Shown one piece after another: positions 20,702 through 32,683 of a stretch of DNA of 64,000 nt. The translations under genes and the position numbers were made by a program. The notes beneath the pieces were generated by a model. That model was not told where the DNA came from. It was given only the letters and a program-made list of their open reading frames with translations, and ran no database searches. Each line of letters begins with the position of its first letter. The first letter of the stretch is position 1. The DNA comes from Schizochytrium sp. CCTCC M209059 (lineage: Eukaryota > Sar > Bigyra > Thraustochytrida > Thraustochytriidae). Where the stretch lies: contig KN805390.1 of assembly GCA_000818945.1 (NCBI GenBank), positions 234,000 to 297,999 of the forward strand, written 5' to 3'.

Positions 20702-21723
20702 CCGCTAGCAGCATGGCAGCAGCAGCAGCAGCAGCAGCAGCGAGAGGAACGGAGAAGCGCGGAGGCTGAGCGAGCGAGCGGGATGAGGACTCTGCCAAGT
20801 CCACGAACCACGTCCCGTCTTCCTGGCGCATAGCTGACGTATACAGCAAAGCAACGCACAAATATGACAAGCAGGTTGGCTAATTGTAATAGTATACAGC
20901 GCTAGAGTGACCAGGACACATAGACTATGTCCCGTTCTGTTCTGTGTTCTACTTAGCGGCAGTCCGAGGCAAGCAAACGTCACTGGCGGGAAAATCCCTT
21001 TTTTCTCCCGCAGACGCAGGGTAATCACCGCCCATGATGGCTGGGATGAGTGGTTCCGGCCGGCGAATTTGTCATTTCACTTCACTTCACGGTTCGCGCC
21101 ATGGTGATAATGATGTTTTGGAGCAACGAAGGGAGACTTGGACCGGTGGCAGCCAGCACGGATGTCGCCCCCATTAATACCGAAGACAACCGCCACGCTA
21201 TAGCCAGCTAGCAAACCAGCCAGCCCAGACAGCACACCAGCCAGACAGCACACCAGCCAGCCAACCAGCCAACCGCCGGCCGAGCCGCAGCACGTTTTAA
21301 AGGGGAAACCCGAGACGGTCTTCGAGAGTGACTTCATCCATCATCTGCCGAGCACCGTCGTCGTCGTCGGTGCCGGCAACTTGGGACCCACCCACACATT
21401 CATACCAAGTCCCTCACCTCAGATCACATCACATCACATATCACGAGCAGCCGCCGCAGCGCACACCCTTCCCTCCCCCGTCCCTCGCCGCGGTCTGCGC
21501 AACCCTTCTTCCCCCTCTGTCTTCACCCGCTGGCCGCAGCGGCGCGAACGACGGGAGCGGCGGCGGCAGCGAAGGCGGCGGCAGAGCTGCTGGCGCGGGC
21601 GCAGAAAGAAAGAAAGCAAGCAAGCAAGCAAGCAAGCGAGCAAGCAAGCAAAGCGCCAACCCCGCGCGGGAGCGTGGCGAGGGAGGACCCAGGAGAAGGA
21701 GAAGGGAGAGAGAAAGAGGCACG

Positions 21724-23157
21724 ATGCTGGCGGCGACGGCGAGACAGGCGCAGAGGAGCGCCGGCGCCGCGATGCTGTGGAGGAGGGCGATGGCCAGCAG
21801 CAGCAGCAGCGCCGGCAGCGGCAGCAGCGGCAGTGGCAGCAGCAGCGCCGGCGCCTCGAGCTTGGCCCCGCCAACCAGTGTGGACGCGAGCAAGCGCAGC
21901 GGTACCAAGAAGGAGAGCCCCGAGCGACGCCGCAGAAGCAGACCGGTGCACTCCGTGGCCGCGCTCCAGCCCGAGGCGAGCGCCGCCGTCGACGTTACCG
22001 TGGGGACCCTCTTTCCCAAGAACGAGTTCGAACTGTCCAGCGGAGCAAAGCTGCCCCCCGGCTCCGTGCGCATCAAGTACTCGATCATGGGTAACCCCGA
22101 CGGCAAGAAGATTCTTCTTTGCCCGTCCATGAGCAACAGCGTCCACGCCGTCGACGGCTTCGATCCCGATGACCAAAAGGGCCACCGCGGTTGGTGGCGC
22201 CGCACCATCGGCCACGGACCAGAATTCGGCATCGACCTTGATCACTTTCAGGTCATCGTCGGTGCCCCCATGGGCTCGCCCTTTGGGTCCACCTCGCCGC
22301 TCACTCCCGGCGGACCCAACGGCGAGGAGCCCCTTCGCGCAAAATTCCCGCTCATCACCCCGCGTGACCAGGCGCTCCACCAAAAGCTCCTGCTCGACGA
22401 GCTCGGCATTGAAAAGGTTTTTGCTGTCGTCGGTGGCTCCATGGGCGGCATGCAGAGTCTTCAATTCGCTGCCAACTTCCCGGACATGTACGACCGTTTT
22501 GTCGCAATCGCAGCCACCGCGCAGACCTCTCCCGGCACCGTCGCGCTGCGCTCCGTCCAGCGCCAGGCCGTACGCATGGACCCTGATTTCATGAACGGCG
22601 AGTACAAGGAGAACCCCAAGCACGGTCTTGGCATCGCCCGCATGTTCGGAACCATCTGCTACCGCTCTCCCAAAGAGTTTGACGAACGCTTCGATTGGTA
22701 TCCGAGTGTGCTCGAACAGTCTGGCGATGTTTCGTTTGAGGTCGAGCGTTACCTGCAGCACCAGGCGCTCAAATTCACGCACCAGGTCAACTACGACGCC
22801 AACTGCTACCTCCTTTTGTCCCAGAGCATGGACCTCATGGACATCGGTCAGAATGTTGGCACTTTTCAAGAAGGCGCCGCGCGCATTCCTCCCTCCAAGG
22901 CCGGAATGCTCCTCTCTTACAGCACGGATCGCCTTACCCCCGCTCAGGACCACGAGCGTCTTGCTCGCGTTCTTGGCCAGAACGATGTCCCTGTCCACTT
23001 TGAGGTCATCGAGTCCAAGTTCGGCCACGACGCTTTCCTCATCGAAAACGAGGCCCAGCCTCTCAACATCCGTCTCAAGGCCTTTCTCAACGCCAGCGAC
23101 ACCCCGCGCAGCGCTGACGCCGTGCACAGACTTGTCAAGGACATGTTTGAGCACTAA
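21724..23157 (+). CDS. Homoserine O-acyltransferase (MetX family, alpha/beta hydrolase)
   Basis: The protein is 477 aa from the ATG at 21724. The first ~35 residues are rich in A, R and S (LAATARQAQRS, MLWRRAMA), like a mitochondrial presequence, followed by a Ser/Gly linker. The catalytic domain has the MetX nucleophile elbow VVGGSMGGMQ (Ser239), an acid in SYSTDRLTP (Asp402) and the histidine in KFGHDAFL (His435). It also has MetX landmarks such as GHGPEFGIDLDHFQVIV and FPLITPRDQALHQKLL. The family transfers acetyl or succinyl from CoA to L-homoserine, the entry to methionine synthesis; some members use serine. I cannot tell the acyl donor from sequence alone. Codon use is strongly C/G-ending, as in ACC, suggesting high expression. 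A GCAA array lies about 75-108 bases upstream. Confidence 0.9.
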   Translation: MLAATARQAQRSAGAAMLWRRAMASSSSSAGSGSSGSGSSSAGASSLAPPTSVDASKRSGTKKESPERRRRSRPVHSVAALQPEASAAVDVTVGTLFPKNEFELSSGAKLPPGSVRIKYSIMGNPDGKKILLCPSMSNSVHAVDGFDPDDQKGHRGWWRRTIGHGPEFGIDLDHFQVIVGAPMGSPFGSTSPLTPGGPNGEEPLRAKFPLITPRDQALHQKLLLDELGIEKVFAVVGGSMGGMQSLQFAANFPDMYDRFVAIAATAQTSPGTVALRSVQRQAVRMDPDFMNGEYKENPKHGLGIARMFGTICYRSPKEFDERFDWYPSVLEQSGDVSFEVERYLQHQALKFTHQVNYDANCYLLLSQSMDLMDIGQNVGTFQEGAARIPPSKAGMLLSYSTDRLTPAQDHERLARVLGQNDVPVHFEVIESKFGHDAFLIENEAQPLNIRLKAFLNASDTPRSADAVHRLVKDMFEH

Positions 23158-23578
23158 TGTCGATTCCCTTTCACCTGTGACCTCTTTACGTTTGTTAGAC
23201 CGTTCGGGTCCAACTTCACACGTGCACGGCTCATTCGTTCATTCATTCACTCTGTTCCATCCCTCCCCCTCTCCCTCCCCCTCTCCCTCCCCCTCCTCTC
23301 CCCAAAAAAGAAAAGAAAAAAGTACACAGACAACCTGCTGGTCAGGGTAGTACGTACGACTACGGTGGAACTCGCTGTAAAGTAAACGCTACGCATACGA
23401 CAGTAGCAGCTGGCTGGCCAACATGAAGAGAAAAGAAAACTCCCGAACATCGAAAATATGAAATATTGTATTCCCTTTCCCTTACTCTCATTGTCTCCGT
23501 CTCTCTACACTTACACAAAGAGTTTCATTCTACACGCCATAAGGGAAGGCATCTATCTTCTCTTCGTTTTGCCTTGCT
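23158..23578. other. Convergent intergenic spacer
   Basis: The spacer between the 3' ends of MetX (+) and FANCM (-) is about 421 bases. A CCCTCTCCCTCCCCC pyrimidine run with a following A-rich stretch lies at about 23265-23330. No gene. Confidence 0.5.
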
Positions 23579-26500
23579 TCACTTGCTACGCCGTAGAAGC
23601 GAGGTCACCATCAAACCCGCCATCTGCATCGAAAGTCCGGGAACCTGCTCCATGACTGACTTGGCCTTGAGCGTCTCCAGCACATCTTGCAAGGTCCGCC
23701 CGGCATTCTGCGCAATCAACCGTCGGGCCACCGCCAAATTCGCCCCAGGTAGTAGCATGATAAATTTGATCACACGCATGTGGGCTTCCGACATGTCTTC
23801 GGACGCAAGACCAAGCGCACGCAGCCCAAAACCCTCGCGCTCTTCGACCGTGCTAAGGTGCTGCAATAACTGCACTGTCTCGTCCACACTCGAGGTCATC
23901 ACGGTTTGCACACGAGACCAACTTTGCGCTTGCATGTACGCCCGGAAAAACTTTTCGGCAAAAGTGTCCTCGCTTCGCGTTTGCAAGTCAACCCCGTCCT
24001 CTTCATCGTGCTGCACGACAAGAACTGGCCGACAAAAAGAACTCAACAACTCCACAACGAGCTCGTCCAACGAACATCGCACTTGTTGTTGCTGCGATCC
24101 AGATTGCGCATGTCCTCGGGCACTCCCGAATCCAGCCGTCGCCTTTCCCTGAAACGACGACGAGGACGACGAGGACGACACTGGCGGTGCAGACGCAAGC
24201 TGCATCAAGCGGCGCTGCGAGAGTATACAGACGCCAACGCGCGAACCAAGCACAAAATCAGCGCCCTGCAGCGAGAAATCACGCACCATCTTGACATCAA
24301 ATCGTCTTCCGTGCCGCATTTGCCGGCACACGGCCGTAATATCGCGTCGTTTCGCATGAGCGTCAGCCCATACTAGCTGAGCCAGTCCACGCGAGCTCGG
24401 ATTTTCCACACGTGTATTGGATTCCAGCAGGGACGCAGAAGAAGAGCCGCCTGATGGTACATTGTCGGGGTCTTTGATCACGGCCGTCTCCTTGCAAGCG
24501 CTTGGCGGAACAGAAACAGGCTCCGACTCTACGTTCGTGCTCAGATCCACCTTGCGTGTCGAGACCTCCTCAACATCAGCGTCGAGCTCCACCACCAACT
24601 CCTTCACTCCTGCAGATGCTGCGACGCCGTTCTTTGTGCTTTGCACGTGTTCAGCATGTGGAACGCTCTCGCGTGACGTTGGCCCAAGGTGTACCGACTG
24701 TGATGAGCCGGCCAGCACTTTGCGGTGGCCCATTGGTACCGTCTCTTGCTTCGTGGGTGTTGGCCCAAAGTCTTGCGATTGTGAAGAGTCAGCCAGTACT
24801 TTGCGTTGGCGGAACTTCTTCACCTCGTTTCTCGCCTCGGGCGTTTCCTCGCTCGACGAATCAAGCGCCTTGCCCATGACGGGCGTCGGCCCAAAGTCTT
24901 GCGATTGTGAAGAGCCCTCTATCACCTTGTGATGCCGTAATCGTTTGCCACCGCCCCCTACGACTATTGAGTTAGTGGATTCCGATGTTGACGTCGAAGA
25001 CGGCGATGAAGCTGAACTAGGCACTTGTCCCATTTTCGAGGAACGAGCGTTCTTGCTTTCCAAGTTTACGCCTGCAATTGCTCGCGCATTGAGCTCGCGC
25101 AAGTGCGCGTCAATAATCGGCATGTTAAATCGTCGTCTCCCAAAGCCAGTCAAGCCGTGCGGAGACTCCATGAGCGAACGTCGGTATATGTCAGGACTAT
25201 GTGCCGCGTCACTGTCACTTCGACTTGCTGAGCGCTGCGAGCTATCGTCAATCAGGCCCTTCAGGTTCCCGTCTTCGTCTTCGTCTTCGTCGGCGCCGTC
25301 TTCGTTCTCATCCGAGCTTGCGCCTCCAGAGTCTTCGGCCTCGTCTTCAAAGAAACGTGCATTTCTAGGATCACTTGGCTTCTTCTTCTTCTTCTTCTTC
25401 TTCGTATTCTTCAACGCCACGCCTTTTCTCAGCTTGAGTAGCTTCTTGGGGCGTATTGAATCAACGGATGAAGGGCGCTCACGGCTTTTCTGTGTCATCG
25501 TCAAAGCAACACGCTTTGACGATGACGGCGACGCCGATCGCGAGAGGTCCACCGCAATTACATCTTCGGCTGCCGGACTCTCTTTGACTGCGGACGTAAG
25601 ACCCAGGAAGCCAAGCCTGGGTCTTTCCGTCCTAGTTCGCGGAGTTTCCATGGAGACCTCAGTGTCATCTACATTTTTCGCAGACAATGTTGAAGCAGCA
25701 GTGAGAATACCTGCCGGCGCCGGGGATGGCATTGCCACGACAGGCGTCTTACTTGGCGGCGGCGGCGGCGTCACACTGGTGGACGGGGTCACCGCAACAT
25801 GTAGTGATGCGGGCAGCGCACGCAGAGTCATATCGCCTTTCCCCAAAGCTTGCGATGATACACCGCCGTTTCCTATGCCCAGTAAACTCTTGGTTTTCTC
25901 CTTGGACAATGAGTCCATTACCGAAGATACACGAGGACGATGCTCAGCCGGAACAAGCCCTTCTTCCATCGAGTATGACTTTGAACCTGAGGCGTCCTTT
26001 GCGGCAGACAAGGCTGGATCCGCGCTTGTTTTCGTCGTCTCTCCTGCAGAGCCGTGCAAAGCTGCGGGTCTCAGTTTTGCTGGTCGCAAGGGGCTTCCTG
26101 CTTTTGCGCACGTCAGCACGTCATCGTCCTCTTTGGGCCGTGTGTTGCGTTCGAGCCCTTTTTTCTCGACGAAGACCGACACCTTCTCTGGTGACTTGGT
26201 GACTCCGGAAGAATATGTCTTTGCGCTGGACGGTGCGGCCACCGGCGTGCTGCCATGAGCTTTCACCGTGGAGTTCGCAATCTTCATATCCTGTTCCGCT
26301 GGAATTTCCGATACACGAGCAGCCTTGGTCGTTATTCCAAGAGATTGGTCGCGTGCAACGCGCGCACGAGACTCGCCAACCTTGCTTACATGGAAGGCGC
26401 AATATCGAAAGGCGAGCGTGGCGCCAGCATCTCGAGCACACGATGCATGAGATTGAAAAGAGCAGCCATCTACGTCACACTTTACACAAGCGCCAACGCG

Positions 26501-28106
26501 CCGACCGCAAAAGGAGCACGAATACCGGTGCAAGCTTAGTCTGCCTGACATGTTGATATCGCGCAAAATCCCGTCGCGGTCCAATGTGAGAGATATCTGG
26601 GGGTTCCACCAGGAACACGCGGCGTGAACCCACGCTCGATTTTTATAAAGTACAAGGGCGCCTTCCCGGTTGGGACAAAGAAAACAGCTGCGCTCGTGAC
26701 TTCCGCGTTGACATGGCGCGCACTTCCAGGTTTTAGCATCGGCAACAACTGTGCCAACGCACCGTGCGTGCACACGCACGTGGCAACTACGCAGACCATG
26801 ACATTGTAAAAGTTTGCCTCGGCTTGCTGATCCGGGCTCTCCACAACAGGAACAAATGTCGTCAGACGGGCAGCCGCGTCGCGCGCATCCGGTCGTGCGA
26901 TACGCAACGGGAGGCATGGCGATGTCCTCCTCAAAAAGTGAGGCAACATCATCAGAATCAGAATCATCCGCAAAACTAGTGGACCCCTGTTTGAGACCAT
27001 CGGTGTCACTGACGCTAGGGTCTCCAGATACATGAATCTCATTGAGCACGTTTGGCACAACGATTGCTGGCGCGGGAACGGATGAAAGAGCACGTTTATG
27101 TAGAGGCGCTGCGGATTTCGCAGAGTTCTCTTTTCCACCTTTCTTTGCAGCAGGACTCGCCTCGGCAACGGCGATTGCGAGACGAGGAGTGGACTCAGAG
27201 TGACGACTGATATTCGTTTCGACGCCTTGTTTTGAGGGTGATTGATTGATCTCTGCTGGAGAACTGCCAACGATCGAGGTTGAGGGACTTCCCGCGCTAG
27301 CGTCCGGACCCGTGCAGCCGGTGCTCTCAGAACGCGACTGCGAGGGAGAAGTGGACGCCTCCGCATACGATTTGCCAACCTTCGCTTGACGCGGTCTCGC
27401 CGATCCGCAAGCCCTATCTTCGAGTCCGCTTTGCGCCACAGGATGCGCAGGGCTCTTTACCGAGCTTTCCGTGAGAACGTGGTCGACCTCGATACCCTTG
27501 ACGAGCTGGTCCTCTGCCACACCTTTTTCAGATCTAGCCTCCAGAATGTATTTGAGATTGTATGTTTGCTCACTTTTGTTTACCCGCGTGACGCGCGCGG
27601 TGCCGCCGGGCTTGAAACCACGTCCAGGACGGCGTTTAATTGTAACGCAATCGCCTACGCTAAACTTTGGTTTCCAATGCTCTCTCGCCTTGTACGTCTC
27701 AGCATGTTTCACTTCCTTATTCTCAGCAGGGCCGCTTTCCTTTGGCGTAGAACTCTTTTTCTTCCTTGTCACAGAACTATCGTCATTCTCCACCACAAAT
27801 TTGATGCTTCTTTTCGGCATGGGCCTATCATGGCTCACGAGTGATGTTGCTGACGATGCACGGACAATTCCCTCGTTGACCTCTTCATGCTTACAAGAAG
27901 ACTTTGGCGTTTTGCGGCTTTCCGACATTGCAACGGCGACATCTTTATCAGCCTGCAGAGGCTCCCGTGTATTATCCAAGGCCTGAGCGGGGCCTGCGGC
28001 TTGCGGCCTCTCGGCAGCCAGGTCTTTGTCTTCTTCCAAGGTCCTTGCTAGTCTCTGAGGAGAATTTTGGGCGGGGACACGAGTATCATCAGAGAGTCTT
28101 GAACGA

Positions 28107-28147
<41 letters not shown>

Positions 28148-31100
28148 ACGATTGTGCTCATTGTCGAGTTCATGAACCACAACGTCCTCCTGCGAATCCG
28201 CATCGAGATTGAATTTGGGTGGCATCGTAGATGTTGAAGGCGATCGACTCGGCGCACAACCCATGTGAGCTACATCGTCCGTGTCGTCCTTGACACCGTC
28301 GTCATCATTGTAATCGTTGCCGCCAATCAAGGCTTCCTCATCGAAAAGATTCACATTTGCAGCTCCTCCTGCTGCTTCTGCTGTTCTTGTGCCGTGACCC
28401 ATGTTTCGCTCGTCTTCAGCTGATGCGTCTCGATCCAATTTGTCAAAAGTCTCCTTCTCTTTAGCGTTGTTCGGAGCAGCATCCAAGTCGATGACACTCG
28501 GGTGCGGCGATTCGCTAGGCTCGTTAGAGAGCGCCCAGACTCGCCGGTCAACATAGAGCTTGATGCGCTCGTATGCCTTGCTGCGCGAGGAGGACGGAGC
28601 TGCACGTCGTGACCCCAAAATGAGTTTGTCTCGTCGATTGAACAGGGAAAAGGTGAAGAGGTCGGGCAATGGTTTTCTTGACGTCTGAACAAAGTCCGCG
28701 TAATACTTGTTCTCACGCGGGGAGAACGGACGCAACGGTGTCTTGAGCTCCACCCATGTATCCTTTACCCGTTTCCGGGACTTCTCGGTGTCATCGCCCT
28801 TGGACTTTCGCTTCTTTGGGGTAACTCCAGCGACCTGGGAGGCACGAAAACTACCAATCTCGAGCTCCTTGTACTCCACCTGAGGAACAATACCTTTAGG
28901 GACCATGCGAGGATTTGAACCGCGATGCAACGTCAAAGTGCTAAGTTTCTCGCGCAAAAGACGATGAATCTTGTTTGAACGCTCCGTGCCGGCTGTGAGA
29001 TCATTCTTCTCCTTGCCGTGACTTACAAGGAGAACGACGGACCCACTTCGCTTGCGTCCAGCTCGCCCAAAACGTTGCACCATGCGGACGGGCGACTTGA
29101 GCGAGTCGAAACACACGATGAGATCTACAGAGCCAATGTCAAGACCCTCCTCGCCAATGCAAGTCGCCACGAGAATGTCAAGCGCGCCAGCTTTGAACTT
29201 GTTGATTATCGCCTGTTGCTCACGTTGGCTCTGGCCCTTTGTCGCAACAGACTCCTTGCCGCCTCGCTTAGAGGTTGCCGCCGATTGCCGCGATTGTCCC
29301 GGAAGCCCGAGATTTTCGTCCCCACCATTTCCCAGAAAACCGGTGTCGTCATTCTCGTCATTTTCACCGGCGTCGTTGTCCTCCTCGTCGTCGCCGTCAT
29401 CGTCGTCGTCGATGATCTCGTCGGCAAGTGCGGCGGATGCTTTGGCCATTTTCATTCTCGACTTTTCTTTGGCCGAGGTGGTCGAGCGTTGGCCGACAAA
29501 GGGGGAGACGCGCAGGTCTGTCTGCGACTCAATCACTGCCACCAGACTCGCCACAGTAGCACGGCTATGCGCAAAAACAATGCAGCTTGTCTGCTGGCTA
29601 GCCTCTCCCATGCGACGAAAATGCGCAGTAAGAATCTCCAAGAGTTTGGCGACCTTTGGGTTGCAGTCGGGGTCATCACGACGCAGACGAAGGTTACCTA
29701 AGAAGCTACGAAAACGGTCCGTCTTGGCGATACGCTCAAAGACCGTATTGATATTGGTCTTTGCCAAGGTTTGCTCAAAGTGGGAAAGCATCCCAGCCAC
29801 GCCCTCCACTGCGAGATACTTGATGCCAGTCAGCAGCGTACTGAGTGCACCCAATTCAGCCGTGACGCGTCTTATAGCGGGCACAGGGGCCGTCGTACCG
29901 TTTTGATAGAGCCACGAACGCGCAGTGACAATCATTTCGGGAGATATTTTATGGACTGCGCGACGCAGCATAGGAGGACAACAACTGCTCGCCTGGATGC
30001 TTAGGTAGACGGGCTTTGCCAAATCATACAGCTTGGTCTCTACATCTTGCATGCCCCCACTTGGCTTGACGTCGATGATTTGAATCAGTTTGTTGAATAC
30101 GTAAGGCTTGACATCCGGGTCCATCTCCGCCTTATACTCAAGATTTGCCACATGCAGATTATCTACAACCTCCTGGACGCGTGCCTTGTCGTTACCTGGT
30201 GTTGCGCTGAGCGCAAGGATGCGAAAGTTTCGAGTCTTCGATCGAAGTTCTTTGATCAAGTTCGTGAAAGCATAGTTGCCCGTTGCACGGTGCGCTTCGT
30301 CAATAACCACGCACACCACTTCTTCCATGGGGACGAGGCCCGTCTTGCAGTCGTTCTCTGCCGTCTGAGGTGTGCAGTAAAACAGTCGCTTTGTCTTCCA
30401 GTGCTCTTTACGCTTCGAGGCCGCAATGTTGCCCATCATGCGCCCCGTCAGAGACTCGTCGATGCCGACAATTTTATGGCATGCCTCAACCTGCTGAGAC
30501 ACGAGCGGTTTGGTGGGCGCCACGAAGATGACCTTGCCTGTTGGGAACCATCGCATTATATTGAACATGACCACTGCAGCAATAAAGGTTTTGCCAAGAC
30601 CTGTAGGCAGGACAACAAGTGTATTACGCAAAAGCGCGGCCCTTACAATGGAGAATTGGTACTCGCGCTTCGGATAAGATTCGCTTGTAGGATAGACCCA
30701 CGTCTTGATTGCCTCTGCATCATGCGGCATCTGCACTGCTGGCCCTGCGAACTCGTCAAAGCTGTCATTACCATCTTCGTCGTCGTTGTCATCATCTAGG
30801 CCGCGCGAGGCGAAAGACCAAGGGGTCTGCTTGTTGATGGAACCAAGAAACGAGGAACGCGCCTTCTTCTTGTTTACATCCTCCCGAGGTCCCGCGTTTG
30901 CAAACGTAGCCTTACTCGTTGTTGAGCCATCTCGACTCGGAGGCACCCTCGAGGGTGCAGATGCAGCTGCATTTCTGTAGGTAATGGGGAAAGAGCCGGT
31001 CTTTGATACCCGTCGCCCGGGATCCTCGTCGAGATCGATTTCCACGACGGCAGACGACGATTTTGGCCGTGTTGCTGTCTTCGGGGCTGCCGTTGACGTT

Positions 31101-31462
31101 GCTGCTGCGGAGACGCGTTTGGTGAAAAATTTGCTCGAGCTGCTTTTCACGTTTGTAGTACTCGAAGTCGACGCACAATTTGCGTTCTTGTTTGCTGGGG
31201 TTGCGGTTTGCGGGCTGTTGCGGCTCGACACCTTCGATACAGTTCCGCTGGGTTTTCCGCAAAACTCGCAAGCACGATCATTACTCTGCGTGCTCGTGAA
31301 CCCACAAGAGCACTCGTTCGCATGCTTCGATGATACCCTCGATGCCAACGCAGGCGTCTGAGACTTGTTGGATTTGGGCTTCGCCTTGATTTGCGCGTGC
31401 GTACTCTCCACCTGCTCCAGCATTGCAAAGAGGTCTGGGTTTTCAAAGGGGTCTGCGCTCAT
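23579..31462 (-). CDS. FANCM: FANCM/Mph1/Hef-type DNA helicase with Tudor-like and PHD-ePHD insert
   Basis: The protein is 2627 aa in one frame from the ATG at 31462; an upstream TTG is not used. N-terminus: a small Cys4 zinc-finger-like element (CSCGF...CEFCG, about 49-70). SF2 helicase: LPTGLGKT at about 285-292, DEAH at 388-391, SATPGND, and helicase-C with GEEGLDIGSVDLIV and VQRFGRAGRKRSG at about 795-807, all typical of FANCM/Mph1/Hef. Then comes a polyglutamine run near 1108-1119 and a Tudor/KOW-like segment (about 1268-1305, FSVGDCVTIKRRPGRG). A PHD finger and an extended PHD finger follow (about 1525-1690; CxxC...HxxC...CxxC series). Three SSQSQ-type repeats sit at about 2180-2260. 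The C-terminus has an ERCC4-like fold whose nuclease signature is degenerate (ADFVLG...ILSQRRL instead of GDY...VERK) and a HhH pair at about 2567-2625. Known role: fork remodelling and interstrand crosslink repair. The chromatin-reader insert is not a standard part of FANCM. Confidence 0.92.
28108..28143 (-). repeat. Polyglutamine-coding CAG run inside FANCM
   Basis: About twelve consecutive CTG triplets on the plus strand read as CAG on the coding strand and give a Gln run near residue 1108. It is in frame, lies between the helicase core and the Tudor-like segment, and is likely length-variable. Confidence 0.9.
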
Positions 31463-32683
31463 CTTGGCCTTCGCAAGCCCCGACAGAGCCAACGCAGTGG
31501 TCTCCCCGTCTGCTCTCGCGCGCTGGAGCGCGCGCTGGAGCGTGAGCTCGCGCTCTCACTCCAACGGGGGCGCGCCGCCTCTGTTGATTTTCGAAATCCT
31601 CGAGGAGCCCAACCACCGCCGAGGGGTCCCGGAGCGCCGAGCGGCGCGGGGGGCGCGCGCGCGCGCGCGCGGCGCGAGGATGCCACAAGAGGACGTGGCG
31701 TCCGGAACCTACACGGGTCGGTCGTCCAGGCCAGGCGGAGCGCCGCGGCTCGCGAGCCAGACGCCTGGCGGTCGCGGGTCTGTCTCCACCGTCTGGCAAA
31801 GAAAGCAACGCAAAGGAGAGCAAATCGATTTTGAATATTCGAGCTCCAAGGTGAACGTGCGTTGCGCACACCGCGGACGAGAACGAGGACTAGCTGCCAT
31901 GGAGAGGGGAAGAGGGAGTAAACCGGGTGGCCTTCAAGTTCCGAGTCGATTTTCTTACTTTATTACCTGCAAATGATGCAGTGTCCCAAATAAGAGATGG
32001 AGGTCATTCTCATTCGCAGGTGAGTTGCTGTACAAAGGGACGCCGTGTGGTTGAGGTGATGTGAAGCAGTGACAGAGATCCGTCGTTCGTGCAAAGTTTG
32101 GAAACGACCTTGTTTGCATACTACGATGATCCGATTAGTCTTTGTCTCTCTGTCGCACTGTCTGACAGTCAAGTCTTTGTCGGCGATAGCAAAATGGTAT
32201 CAATCTTCTCTCGATTGCCACAACGCGTTGCGACCGGGTAAACCTAATAACAACATCGCATGATAATAATCTTCGAGACCCCTGCGGCAAAAGGTTCTCT
32301 CGGTGTAGGTATCTCTCCTCGACGGCGCCGTCCCCGCAATATGTGATTTCTTGCGCACTGCCTGAACAAGGTTTCTTTTCACTGGGAGAGCAAGGGCTCA
32401 GCTGAGCTGACTTGGCCTCGAAGGCCTCTTAAAATTCGTAACGGCTGGCAAACACAGATCACAGCAACAGCAACTCGGACGAATCGCGACCTTGCTCGCG
32501 CGCGCGTTCGAGGCAGGGCAGCGTTGAGCCCGGCACGAGCAGAGGAGAGACGCTGCGGACGCTCGTCTGGAATAGGTCTTGCGAGTAAGAAGAAGAAGAC
32601 GACGACGACGACGACGACAACGACGGTGGTCACTACTAGAGAAGAACAGGCAGGCATCTGTGTGGTGATTGCACCGCGCGACC
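31463..32683. promoter_or_regulatory. Divergent upstream region between FANCM and the coiled-coil gene
   Basis: This is 1221 bases between two divergent starts. Frames here are low-complexity (Ala/Arg) near 31500-31900, with a (GC)n run at 31650-31672, and AT-richer DNA at 31930-32300 without a frame of interest. A GAC/GAA trinucleotide tract at 32587-32622 precedes the coiled-coil ATG. No gene is supported. Confidence 0.45.

Larger units (their letters stand above)
17682..21723. other. Four-kilobase gene-poor, repeat-rich region
   Basis: No open frame here has domain-like composition; those over 200 codons (for example 17914-18693) are arginine/alanine/serine low-complexity and are mirrored on both strands. 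It contains many simple tracts: CTGT 17712-17768, AATC 17800-17832, GCTT 17851-17873, CTCCG 18056-18080, CAAG/CAGG 18308-18330, CATGT 19509-19548, CAG 20711-20741, CCAG/CCAA 21195-21275 and GCAA 21616-21650. There is also a strong inverted repeat (18457-18515) and a 47-base-period direct repeat (20621-20701). The right end holds the leader of MetX and the left end that of the EDR2-like gene. Non-coding transcripts are possible but not shown. Confidence 0.55.

Noticed and set aside
21523..23154. 543-codon minus-strand frame opposite MetX
   Set aside because: Same cause as for ACC: the sense strand avoids TTA, CTA and TCA. No domain is visible.
28905..28930. tRNA T-arm-like sequence (GGTTCAAATCC on the minus strand)
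   Set aside because: It lies inside conserved FANCM helicase coding sequence (GSNPR), and no acceptor or anticodon arms can be built around it.
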